Source: Bryobacteraceae bacterium
Lineage (GTDB): Bacteria > Acidobacteriota > Terriglobia > Bryobacterales > Bryobacteraceae
NCBI GenBank assembly: GCA_019748195.1
Contig: JAIEPW010000086.1
Location: 1-63,176, forward strand
Length of the DNA stretch: 63,176 nt
Direction of reading: 5' to 3'
Part shown: in pieces, positions 44,126 through 52,428 of the stretch
Layout: each line of letters begins with the position of its first letter
How positions within the stretch are numbered: position 1 is the stretch's first letter
Program-made: the position numbers and the translations under genes
Notes under the pieces: model-generated
What the model was told of the DNA's origin: nothing
Databases searched by the model: none
The model's input: the letters and a program-made list of their open reading frames with translations, nothing else

Positions 44126-45663
44126 AGCCGATGATTGCGATGTTCGCGTTCTGTCTGGCCCTGAGGGGGCAGCAGCCGATGGAGGTGGTGGCGAAGTATG
44201 CGATGGAACTCGACGTGATCGAGTTGACGCTCGACGCCGCCGGGCGTTTCCGCCCGCAGGACGTGGCGATCCGGAACGCCCGGCTTGTGGATACGGCGGC
44301 AGGCCGTGTGATTCCAGGCTCGGCGATTGTGGTGCGCGGGGGCAGGATCGCCCAGGCAGGGCCAGGCGTGAGCCTCCCGGCCGGGATGCCTGTGATCGAC
44401 GCGGGCGGCGCCTTCGTCGCGCCGGGGCTCGCGGACATGCACGTACACCAACTGACCACCGCCGCGCATCATCTGCTGCACCTGACGCAAGGGATTACGA
44501 CGGTTCGCGACATGTCGGGTTTTCCGTGGATGCTGGAGTGGCGCCGGCAGGCGGAAGCGGGCGAGATGCTGTTTCCGCGAATGCTGGTGGCGGGACATAT
44601 CCTGAACGCCGCGCCCATGGGCATGTACGCGACGGTGCTTCGCAGCACGGCCGAGGGCCGCGCCGAGGTGCAGCGGCAGAAAGCGCTGGGATACGAGTAC
44701 ATCAAGGTGCATAACGCGGTGCCAGGGGTTTTGTACGACGCGATCGCGGCGGAGGCTCGCGCGCAGGGTTTGTGGCTGGTTGGCCATGTGCCCCACGGGA
44801 TCACAGTGGCTCATGCGATTCGCAATGGACATCGCACGATGGAACATCTGAAGGGCTACCTGGACGATCGCACGCTGGAAATCTCGCAGGAAGATTGGGC
44901 GCAGGCGACAAAGGGGGTCGACATCTGGATCGTACCCACATTGAGCGCGACACGGCAATTCCTGCGCGGGGACGCAGCGAAGAAGATCCTGGAGAGCGAG
45001 CAGCCGCTGTATTTGTCGCCTTTCGACCGGGAGCGGTGGAAGCAGGCTGCCATTTCCGAAGTGCGTCCGGTGCATGCGGCACAGGCGGGCAAGATGCGGG
45101 AGATTGTCCGCAGACTGCTGCCCGTGCACGACGGGTTCGTGGCCGGCACGGATTCCGGCGGGGGCTATGTTTTCGCCCTATCCGGATTCGCGCTGCATGA
45201 CGAGTTGGAGTCGCTGCGGGAAGCGGGCCTGACCAACGCGCAGACGCTGCGCGCGGCAACGGTACGCGCGGCGGAGGCTGCAGGGCGGACCGGGTTGTTC
45301 GGCGAGATCCGGGAAGGGGCTTCGGCGGACCTGGTGCTGGTGAAACGGTCCCCGCTCGAGGACATCGGCGCGCTGCGATCGCCACGGGGCGTGATGGTGC
45401 GGGGGCGGTGGCTGGGGGAGCGGGATCTGGAGATGCTGCGGTCAAGGCTCCGCCAGATCTTCGCGGGGAAGCCGCCGTACGCGGGGAACGGCGCGCTGCT
45501 GACGGAGGCGTTGGCGGAGAAGCTGGTGGCGAGAGCGGAGGGCGTGCGCCGCCGGGGTTATGTGTTCCCGCACCATCACATCGAGGAGTGGGCGGACGCG
45601 TTGGAGAAACTGGGTCGCACGGCGGAGGCGGGAAAGATTCGAGCGCTGCGGCTGGCGCGTTGA
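44122..45663 (+). CDS. Secreted amidohydrolase-superfamily metalloenzyme
   Basis: A 513-residue protein with a short N-terminal hydrophobic segment, possibly a signal peptide. It is a metal-dependent hydrolase of the imidazolonepropionase/prolidase-like group: VDTAAGRVIPGSAIVVRGGRI, PGLADMHVH with two His at 107 and 109, the KVHN metal-bridging region, GHVPHG, and GTDSGGG with catalytic Asp. The C-terminal beta-sandwich has ADLVLVKRSPLED. The GTG start overlaps the GntR stop (GTGA) and follows AGGAG. The substrate is unknown; peptides and cyclic amides are typical. Confidence 0.85.
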   Translation: MKPMIAMFAFCLALRGQQPMEVVAKYAMELDVIELTLDAAGRFRPQDVAIRNARLVDTAAGRVIPGSAIVVRGGRIAQAGPGVSLPAGMPVIDAGGAFVAPGLADMHVHQLTTAAHHLLHLTQGITTVRDMSGFPWMLEWRRQAEAGEMLFPRMLVAGHILNAAPMGMYATVLRSTAEGRAEVQRQKALGYEYIKVHNAVPGVLYDAIAAEARAQGLWLVGHVPHGITVAHAIRNGHRTMEHLKGYLDDRTLEISQEDWAQATKGVDIWIVPTLSATRQFLRGDAAKKILESEQPLYLSPFDRERWKQAAISEVRPVHAAQAGKMREIVRRLLPVHDGFVAGTDSGGGYVFALSGFALHDELESLREAGLTNAQTLRAATVRAAEAAGRTGLFGEIREGASADLVLVKRSPLEDIGALRSPRGVMVRGRWLGERDLEMLRSRLRQIFAGKPPYAGNGALLTEALAEKLVARAEGVRRRGYVFPHHHIEEWADALEKLGRTAEAGKIRALRLAR

Positions 45664-45721
45664 AAAAGCAACCGGCCCGCGGCAGGCTCCGGATGGAGCG
45701 TCCCGCGGACCGGATGGTTGC
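45663..45721 (-). terminator. Terminator of the 45736 receptor gene
   Basis: GCAACCGG pairs with the region CCGGATGGTTGC, with inner CCGCGG segments and GCTCC-GGAT-GGAGC at the tip. On the minus strand the stem is followed by TTTTTC. It separates the convergent amidohydrolase and receptor genes. Confidence 0.7.
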
Positions 45722-45735
45722 GAATCAGGCGAAAG

Positions 45736-48700
45736 CTAGAACGTCAGCTTGGCGCCGATTTGGATGTTGCGAGGATCGCGCGCGCCGGTAATACGGCCGA
45801 AGTTGATATTACCGAGCGCCGCGATCGGGGCATTAAAGTTCGTATGGTTGAGGACGTTGAATGCCTCGCCGCGGAGCTGCAGGCGGACATTCTCCCCGAT
45901 CGGGAACACCTTGAAGATCGAGAAATCCCAACGGACGATTCCCGGACCAGCGAAGATAGACCGGCCGGAGTTGCCCGGGCGAGCCTGGCCCACCGGGACT
46001 TCAGCGAACGTGCTCGAATCGATCCAGCGGTCGATGGTCTGGTTGATCGGCAGGTTGTTGAGGAAGACGCGGTCCGGACGGGGTGCGGCGGCGCTGGGTC
46101 CGAGGAAGCCCAGACCGGCGGGATCGTTGCCGAGCGCCGAGGTAACGGTCACGGGCAGGCCGGTATTCCAGTTGAAGATACCGGAGAGCTGCCAGCCGCC
46201 GAGGGTGTACTTGGCGATGGCGTTCTGCGTGTCCTTGAAGAACGGCAGATCATAAACATAGGCGATGGTGAGCACGTGACGGCGGTCGAGCGGAGACAAG
46301 GCATACTCGGCGCCGCGGTCGTAGTTGTTCTGCGGGGCGTTGGCGCGGTCCGAGCCGTTGTCGGTCATGGCCTTGGACCAGGTGTAGGCGAGGTTGAACA
46401 GGTTGCCCGCGGAGAACCGCTTCTGCACGTTCACCTGCAAGCCATGGTAATTGGAGTTGAACCACGGCTGAATCGAGTTCACGGCGGTGTAGCCGCGGAA
46501 GGGGCGCAGGGCGTTCAGGCGGTTGGTTGCCAGGCCGGCGGTGATGTAGCCGTTGGCCGGGACCAGTCCCGCGTCGCGGGCGAGACCCGGACGAACATGA
46601 TTCAGGTCCGTGACACCGATCAGGTTGGTGCCCTTGGTGCCGACGTAAGCGACAGAAATCTGCGTCTGCCAGCCGAGATCCTGCTGGATGTCAAAGCTCC
46701 ATTGCTGCGAGTACGGAGTCTTCCAGTTGGGAGCGACACCGCGCAGAGCGACGGGCGCCGCGGAGATCACCGGCACGCCGGCCAGCGGATTGTCGAGACG
46801 CGTATTGGCGATGCTGACGTTGGTTACGAACGGCGCCGGGTTGGTGAAGATGTTCTGCTGCAAGATCCCCACCAGCGCGGTATCGAAGAACATTCCGTAA
46901 CCGGCGCGGATGGAAGTGCGGCCCTTGCCGAACGGATCCCAGGCAAAGCCGAGACGCGGAGCGAAGTTCAGATTGTTCTCGCGCGCGATCTTGTTGCCGT
47001 AGGGCGAGTTCACGCCGGCGATGATGATGCCGTTGCCGGGATCGCCGGTGCCGGGAATGCGATTGCCGGTGGCCGGATCGATTTGGAACGCACGCGCAGG
47101 ATCGTACCGCGAGGGATCGAAGTTGGTCAACTGATTGTTGGCTTCGAACGGCTGCCGGAAGTTGGAGTAGCGGATGCCCATGTTCAGGGTGAAGTTCCGC
47201 GCCAGGCGGAAATCATCCTGCAGATAGCCCTCGAAGGAGTGCTGCCGGAGATCCGGCGCCAGGTCCACGGAGGTCTGCGAGAAGGCGGAGGCGTAGCCGT
47301 TCAGAAAGTTCGCCCAAGCCTGCGAGTACGGGTTGGTTCCCGCCGGACGCGGAGCGTTGGTAAAAGTGAAAGAACCGGCGTTCGCGTTCGCGGCGTTTTC
47401 CACCTTCCGATAGTAGTTCCACGCGAAGCCGGCCTTCACCGTGTGGCGGCCGAGGCTGGCCGAGAAGTTATTAAAGATATTGTGGTTCGTCGAGAAATTG
47501 TTGTACGGGCCGAAGCTGGTAATGGGATTTCCACTGGTGAACACCAGGGTGGGAATCCGGCCCAGAGTGTTGGCAAACGGGAGCGGAATCCGAACGTTGG
47601 GCGAGTTGGCCGCGTTTACCAGGCCGGCAGGGGTCGAGAAAATGCCGCCCTTTGAGTAAGTGTAGCCGCCCTCGTTGTACATGCGCGGCGAGATCGTGTA
47701 GGTGCCGCGTCCGACGAACGTCCTGCCAGGCGAGTTGGTTTCCGTTACGGAAACTCCGGGCATGAACACGTTTGTGAACAAGCCGCCCGGTTCGACGGTC
47801 GGGATGTTGTCCTGCAGGAACCGGCCGTACAACTGAAGCCTGGACCCAAAATTCTGATCGACGCGAACCATCTCCTGGCGCGAGTTGAAGACGCCGCGGA
47901 GCGGCACGAACAGAGAGTTGATGGTGGAGCCATTGCCGGGCGACGGAATTTGCGAGAAGACATCCTGGATGTAGGCGCGGGCCGCGGGATTGATGTTGGT
48001 GATCGTGGTGGCGGTCTGGGTACAGTCGCCGTTGGGGCCGACGCAAACCGGCTGCGAGAACACGCCGCGCAGTTCGTTGGCCGTCGGCAGAATCACTTCG
48101 GAGGTGTTGAAGTTGACCACTCTCCGGAACTCCTGGCTCCAGAAGAAGAAGGTTTTGTTGCGGCCATCGTACAGTTTCGGAATCCACACCGGACCGCCGA
48201 GGGTGTAACCGAAATTATGGTAGCGGAGGGGCGGGCGAGGCGCCTTGCCATCCGGACCGGGACGCAGGTTGCGATTGTTGAAGAAGTTGTTGGCGTTCAG
48301 GTTGTTATTGCGCCAAAACTCGTACGCGGTGCCGTGGAACTGGTTGGTTCCCGAACGGGTGATGACGCTCATCTGCCCGCCCGCGGAGCGGCCGAACTCG
48401 GCCGAGTAGGCAGACCGCACCACGCGGACCTCCTCAATGGCGTCCACGCTGGGGTAGTTGATGATGGTCAAGTTGCTGCCGCGGTCCAGGATGTCGGCGC
48501 CGTCCACGGTCCAGGCATTGGCGCTCTGGCGCTGGCCGTTCACCGAGAAGGCCACCAGGTTATTGCCGCCGGTCGGATTGGTGGTGCCCACAAACATGGA
48601 ATCCGAGGTGTTGGAAACCACGCCTGGCTGGAGCGCGAGCAACTGCGCGAAGTGCCGGTTATTGAGTTGCAGTTCCCGCACCATGGTGCCCGAAATCAGG

Positions 48701-49128
48701 CCGGATTGCTGTGCGTTCTGCAGCTCCACCTGCTGCGCCTGGGCTTCGACGGTGACTTCCTGGGCCACATCGCCGACTTCCAGTTCGAGATTGATGGTCA
48801 AGCGCTCATTGACGTTTAACTCAATGCCCGCCTGGGTGGCGCGCTTGAACCCCGGCGCCTCCACCGTAACCGAATACCGGCCGACGGGCAACAGCGGGGC
48901 GACATAATTCCCCGAGGCATCGGTGGTGAGCGTGCGGATCACCTGGTTGCGGTCAATCGCGGTCACGGTGACTTTTGCGTTCGGGATGACCGCGCCGGAT
49001 TTATCGGCCACGGTACCAAAGATACTTGCGGTCACTTCCTGCGCCGGCAGGGAGACTGCAGCGGCAAGCAGACACAGAACTCCAATTCCGAGCGAATAGC
49101 GCCCGGACATGCGTCCTCTCAATTGCAT
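45736..49128 (-). CDS. Oar-like TonB-dependent receptor with carboxypeptidase-regulatory domain
   Basis: A 1130-residue outer-membrane protein, the largest in the window. A signal peptide ends at SLPAQ (about 29). A CarboxypepD_reg domain follows (TASIFGTVADKSGAVIPNAKVTV), then a plug (GTMVRELQLNNRHFAQLLAL, WTVDGADILDRGSN) and a barrel that ends in IGAKLTF. Two starts are possible: ATG at 49128 or ATG at 49110, the latter with AGAGGA 5 bases upstream and a cleaner signal peptide. Of the three receptors it carries the longest Asn-rich loops. The ligand is unknown. Confidence 0.9.
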   Translation of the reverse strand: MQLRGRMSGRYSLGIGVLCLLAAAVSLPAQEVTASIFGTVADKSGAVIPNAKVTVTAIDRNQVIRTLTTDASGNYVAPLLPVGRYSVTVEAPGFKRATQAGIELNVNERLTINLELEVGDVAQEVTVEAQAQQVELQNAQQSGLISGTMVRELQLNNRHFAQLLALQPGVVSNTSDSMFVGTTNPTGGNNLVAFSVNGQRQSANAWTVDGADILDRGSNLTIINYPSVDAIEEVRVVRSAYSAEFGRSAGGQMSVITRSGTNQFHGTAYEFWRNNNLNANNFFNNRNLRPGPDGKAPRPPLRYHNFGYTLGGPVWIPKLYDGRNKTFFFWSQEFRRVVNFNTSEVILPTANELRGVFSQPVCVGPNGDCTQTATTITNINPAARAYIQDVFSQIPSPGNGSTINSLFVPLRGVFNSRQEMVRVDQNFGSRLQLYGRFLQDNIPTVEPGGLFTNVFMPGVSVTETNSPGRTFVGRGTYTISPRMYNEGGYTYSKGGIFSTPAGLVNAANSPNVRIPLPFANTLGRIPTLVFTSGNPITSFGPYNNFSTNHNIFNNFSASLGRHTVKAGFAWNYYRKVENAANANAGSFTFTNAPRPAGTNPYSQAWANFLNGYASAFSQTSVDLAPDLRQHSFEGYLQDDFRLARNFTLNMGIRYSNFRQPFEANNQLTNFDPSRYDPARAFQIDPATGNRIPGTGDPGNGIIIAGVNSPYGNKIARENNLNFAPRLGFAWDPFGKGRTSIRAGYGMFFDTALVGILQQNIFTNPAPFVTNVSIANTRLDNPLAGVPVISAAPVALRGVAPNWKTPYSQQWSFDIQQDLGWQTQISVAYVGTKGTNLIGVTDLNHVRPGLARDAGLVPANGYITAGLATNRLNALRPFRGYTAVNSIQPWFNSNYHGLQVNVQKRFSAGNLFNLAYTWSKAMTDNGSDRANAPQNNYDRGAEYALSPLDRRHVLTIAYVYDLPFFKDTQNAIAKYTLGGWQLSGIFNWNTGLPVTVTSALGNDPAGLGFLGPSAAAPRPDRVFLNNLPINQTIDRWIDSSTFAEVPVGQARPGNSGRSIFAGPGIVRWDFSIFKVFPIGENVRLQLRGEAFNVLNHTNFNAPIAALGNINFGRITGARDPRNIQIGAKLTF

Positions 49129-49185
49129 GATAAGAACCCCCAGAAGCTGTAAGCTTCGATTCTGTTACAGGATACCAAAACGTGC

Positions 49186-50133
49186 TTAGTGGTTTGGAAT
49201 CGGCGGAACGTTTGCCGGCGAGCTCCGCCGCAGCCAGGCCGAAGTTTCCTGCCAGGAGCGGACACCGGCGGTGGCGCCAAGCGCGGTTACAGACAGTGCC
49301 CCCACGGCATTTGCGAATCGGGCGCAGTCGGAGTGGGGGAGGCCACGCCAACGGGCAGCCAGAAAGCCGCCCGCGAAGCAGTCCCCGGCCCCGGTCGTGT
49401 CCATCACTTCCACGGGCAATCCGTTCATCCGGAGAACGCCGCCGGGTTCGATCACGTCGCACCCGGCTTCTCCGCGCTTCAGAATCACGCAGGCGGCGCC
49501 GGCCTCCAGCAGGCGGCGGGCGGCTTCGGCACTGTCCTCCAGGTTGGTCAGGTGGCAGGCTTCCATTTCGTTCACGAAGAGGAAGTCGGCTAGCGGAAGG
49601 CAGGGTGCGAGAACCGCTAGCCACTCGCCCTTGGAATCCCAGCCGGTGTCGACCGAGGTTGTCCAGCCTCGCGACCGTGCCGCGGCGAGCATCGCCGGGG
49701 CGGCGCGCCGCAAGCCGGGAACGGAAAAGACATTGGCGACGTGGAGGTGAGAGAAGCCGTCCGGGACGGGCTCGGGCGGTGAGTAGGCCTCCAAGCTCGC
49801 GCCCGGCGCATGGAGGAAGGATCGCTTGCCGCCCGTTCCAACCAGGGCGACGGTGGCCGCGGAGGGAAGCGCGGACCGGCGTACGTAATCGAGGATAACG
49901 CCCGCGGAATGGAGACATTGCACGATCCGGGCGCCGGCTTCGTCCTCGCCGATGCTACCCCAGAAGGCTGCCGGAGCGCCGAGTTTCGCGGCGGTATAGG
50001 CGGTATTCGCGCCGTTTCCACCGAGCCCGGCCTCGATACGGTCGACCCAGACGGAAACTCCCCAGCGGATTTCATCGACGGGGCGGACCAGCGTATCCCA
50101 TGCGGCGTTGCCCGCGCACAGGATGCCGCTCAC
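49186..50133 (-). CDS. PfkB-family carbohydrate/nucleoside kinase
   Basis: A 315-residue kinase of the ribokinase family. Seen: the glycine-rich GLGGNGANTAYTAAKLGAP motif near the N-terminus, DFLFVNEMEACHLTN, LKRGEAGCDV, and the anion-hole and catalytic TTGAGDCFAGGFLAA near the C-terminus. The GTG start at 50133 overlaps the TGA of the upstream gene (GTGA) and has GGAGG 8 bases before it. The longer frame overlaps that gene and is not used. The sugar or nucleoside substrate cannot be told. Confidence 0.88.
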   Translation of the reverse strand: MSGILCAGNAAWDTLVRPVDEIRWGVSVWVDRIEAGLGGNGANTAYTAAKLGAPAAFWGSIGEDEAGARIVQCLHSAGVILDYVRRSALPSAATVALVGTGGKRSFLHAPGASLEAYSPPEPVPDGFSHLHVANVFSVPGLRRAAPAMLAAARSRGWTTSVDTGWDSKGEWLAVLAPCLPLADFLFVNEMEACHLTNLEDSAEAARRLLEAGAACVILKRGEAGCDVIEPGGVLRMNGLPVEVMDTTGAGDCFAGGFLAARWRGLPHSDCARFANAVGALSVTALGATAGVRSWQETSAWLRRSSPANVPPIPNH

Positions 50134-51071
50134 TGCAGCGCGCCTCCGGCAAGGTTCTCGATGAAGGCCGTTTCCATGGGCCATCGTCCGAACACGGATG
50201 TTCCGCGCTGCTCGAACGAGCCGCCCGCGAGCAGACCGCTGAAGTCGGCGGGGTTGGGCTTCTGATTCTCACGCTCCAGCATCTTGCGGAGCAGATCCGT
50301 GGTTTCGGCGAGTTGATCGCGCAATTTCGCGGCGGCCGAAGGGGATTGGCAGGCGATCTCGACCGTCATCTGCAGGCGATCGCCGGCGGGGCCGATGGCA
50401 AACACAGTGCGATCCGCCTCCGCCAGGGCGTTCACGAACGCTCGCGTACCAGGGGGCGGATTCGTGAGTTCCCGGAAGACGACACCCGGGGCCAGGATCC
50501 AGACCGGCTCCGCGGGAAGTTTCGGGCGGGCGTCGCGCGGTTGGCGGGCGATCGCTTCGGCGGCCCAGGAATCGGAACTCACGGCCATCGCCATCACGTC
50601 ATTGCGAAAGGGCAGGAAAGTGATGAAGCGGTCGGGCTGGGTGGCCGGTACACGGCAGAAACTGAGCCGGCATTGCCCGCCGGCGCGGTTGGCGTAGGCA
50701 ATGATTTTACGCCAGTCAAAGCGGCCGCGCAGGACGAAGTAATTGGCTTCCTTGGCGACCAGGGCCGCGACACCGTCAAGGTCGCTTAGATAATCGAAGC
50801 CGCTTTGCTGGACGAACTGGCTGTATTCGAGATCCTGCGTGGACTTGGATCCGGCGATCAGGCCGAGGAGCCCGCCCTCGCGCAGGGCCGCGACGTCGAT
50901 GTAGAAGAGGGCGCCCTGGCGGTCCGGCAGCAGCGCCACCAGGTCCGCCGGTGAGGACGCGCCGCGGTCCCGCCACCACGAGGCGAAGGCAAGCAAGCCA
51001 CCGCATACGGCCATGACGGCAAAGGCAAGCTGCCAGGGCTTGATGCGAAAGCGCGACGCCGGAGAATCCAC
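50130..51071 (-). CDS. Membrane-anchored unknown protein
   Basis: A 313-residue protein with one N-terminal helix (about 12-32, WQLAFAVMAVCGGLLAFASWW) and a soluble periplasmic domain beginning PADLVALLPDRQGALFYIDV. The pattern of LLP-x-AxLFYIDVAALRE resembles DUF3352-type acidobacterial proteins, but I cannot confirm the family. It lies 9 bases after the DAHP synthase gene and overlaps the PfkB kinase start, so it belongs to that run. Confidence 0.7.
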   Translation of the reverse strand: MDSPASRFRIKPWQLAFAVMAVCGGLLAFASWWRDRGASSPADLVALLPDRQGALFYIDVAALREGGLLGLIAGSKSTQDLEYSQFVQQSGFDYLSDLDGVAALVAKEANYFVLRGRFDWRKIIAYANRAGGQCRLSFCRVPATQPDRFITFLPFRNDVMAMAVSSDSWAAEAIARQPRDARPKLPAEPVWILAPGVVFRELTNPPPGTRAFVNALAEADRTVFAIGPAGDRLQMTVEIACQSPSAAAKLRDQLAETTDLLRKMLERENQKPNPADFSGLLAGGSFEQRGTSVFGRWPMETAFIENLAGGALQ

Positions 51072-51080
51072 ACCCGAAGG

Positions 51081-52115
51081 TTACACCGGGGTCAACGCGG
51101 CTGTCATCTGCTTGCGCAGCGCGACATAACCGTCCAGATCGCGCATCATACGGTGGAACTGGCCGATATCGAGGGATTGCGCACCGTCGCTCATGGCTTT
51201 TTCGGGGCATGGGTGGACTTCAACGATCAGGCCGTCGGCGCCGATCGCGACCGCGGCGCGGGACAGCGCGGGCACCAGGCTGCGCTTACCCGTGGCATGG
51301 CTGGGGTCGACGAGGACGGGCAGATGGGTCAGCTCCTCCAGCACCGCCACGGCGACTATGTCGCAGGTGTTGCGGGTGGCGGTTTCGAACGTGCGGATAC
51401 CACGTTCGCAAAGGATGACGTGGGGATTTCCGTGAGCGACGAGGTACTCGGCCGACATCAGCAGTTCGCGGATGGTGGAGCTGAGGCCGCGCTTCAGCAT
51501 CACGGGCTTGCCGCATCGTCCCAGGCACTTGAGCAAGGCGAAGTTCTGCATATTGCGCGCGCCCACCTGGAGTATGTCGGCGTAAGAGGCGACGAGGTCG
51601 ACATCGCGGTCGCTCATCACTTCCGTGATGATGCCCAGGCCCGTCTCGCGCCGGGCGCGGTCCAGCAGTTTCAAGCCATCCTCCTCCAGTCCCTGGAATT
51701 CATAAGGGGAGGTGCGCGGCTTAAAGGCGCCGCCCCGGAGCAGTTGCGCGCCCCCGGCGGCAACGGCGTAGGCGGTTTCCAGAATCTGACGCTCGCTCTC
51801 CACCGAGCACGGACCGGCCATGACCACGAAGTCTTCGCCGCCGATTTCGCAGTCGCGGACGCGTATGCGCGTATCCTCCCGGCGGAACTCGCGGCTGACG
51901 AACTTGTAGGGGGCGGAGATCCGCACGGCGTTCTCCACCTGCGGCATGGCTTCCACGCTCTCCAGGCAGGGCGTCACATCGCCAACGCCGACCACGCCGA
52001 TGACGACGCGTTCTTCGCCTTCAATGGAATGGATCTTATAGCCGAAGTCCCGTACGCGTTCGCAAACCTGTTCGATTTCCTGCCGGGTGGAGTTCCGGCG
52101 CATGGAGATGATCAT
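51081..52115 (-). CDS. aroF: 3-deoxy-7-phosphoheptulonate synthase, Thermotoga-type with N-terminal regulatory domain
   Basis: First enzyme of the shikimate pathway: phosphoenolpyruvate + erythrose 4-phosphate to DAHP. Residues 1-75 form the ferredoxin-like regulatory domain of type I-beta enzymes ([26 protein letters not shown]). The TIM barrel carries [62 protein letters not shown] and [13 protein letters not shown]. The ATG at 52115 matches the usual start. On the minus strand TTGACA at 52149-52154 with a weak TTACTC 17 bases on may be a promoter. It leads the unknown-protein and kinase genes. Confidence 0.96.
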   Translation of the reverse strand: MIISMRRNSTRQEIEQVCERVRDFGYKIHSIEGEERVVIGVVGVGDVTPCLESVEAMPQVENAVRISAPYKFVSREFRREDTRIRVRDCEIGGEDFVVMAGPCSVESERQILETAYAVAAGGAQLLRGGAFKPRTSPYEFQGLEEDGLKLLDRARRETGLGIITEVMSDRDVDLVASYADILQVGARNMQNFALLKCLGRCGKPVMLKRGLSSTIRELLMSAEYLVAHGNPHVILCERGIRTFETATRNTCDIVAVAVLEELTHLPVLVDPSHATGKRSLVPALSRAAVAIGADGLIVEVHPCPEKAMSDGAQSLDIGQFHRMMRDLDGYVALRKQMTAALTPV

Positions 52116-52197
52116 GACAGCACTAGAGTAACTTCCAGAAGTCAAGTTTGTCAATTGGAATCATCAAGATAGGAGCACCACCTCTGGGTAGTGTACG

Positions 52198-52419
52198 CTA
52201 GCGCAGTTCCTGCGTTGGCGAATCCGAGTGGGAGGGAACCCCCAGCTTCCGCAGGCATTCGTAGATTTGCCGGGCGGAGTTGATTTGAAACGCTTTGAAA
52301 CCGGGCGAGTAGTTGCGAAACCAAACGTACAACTCCCGGGTGACGGCGTTATGGCCGACCGAGGCGATTTGGCTCAGCCGGACCTCGGTGTCGGGGAGGT
52401 TGACGATCGGGTCTTCCAT
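52198..52419 (-). CDS. Small protein, possibly KTSC-like
   Basis: A 73-residue soluble protein. IASVGHNAVTRELYVWFRN followed by YECLRK is reminiscent of the small KTSC domain (a beta-rich module with a conserved SIGYD-type start), but the match is weak. It lies 9 bases after the TPR gene and 82 bases before aroF in the same direction. Confidence 0.5.
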   Translation of the reverse strand: MEDPIVNLPDTEVRLSQIASVGHNAVTRELYVWFRNYSPGFKAFQINSARQIYECLRKLGVPSHSDSPTQELR

Positions 52420-52428
52420 CGCTGACGG

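Noticed and set aside
45718-47655. Plus-strand frame of 645 codons
   Set aside because: Antisense shadow of the third receptor gene.
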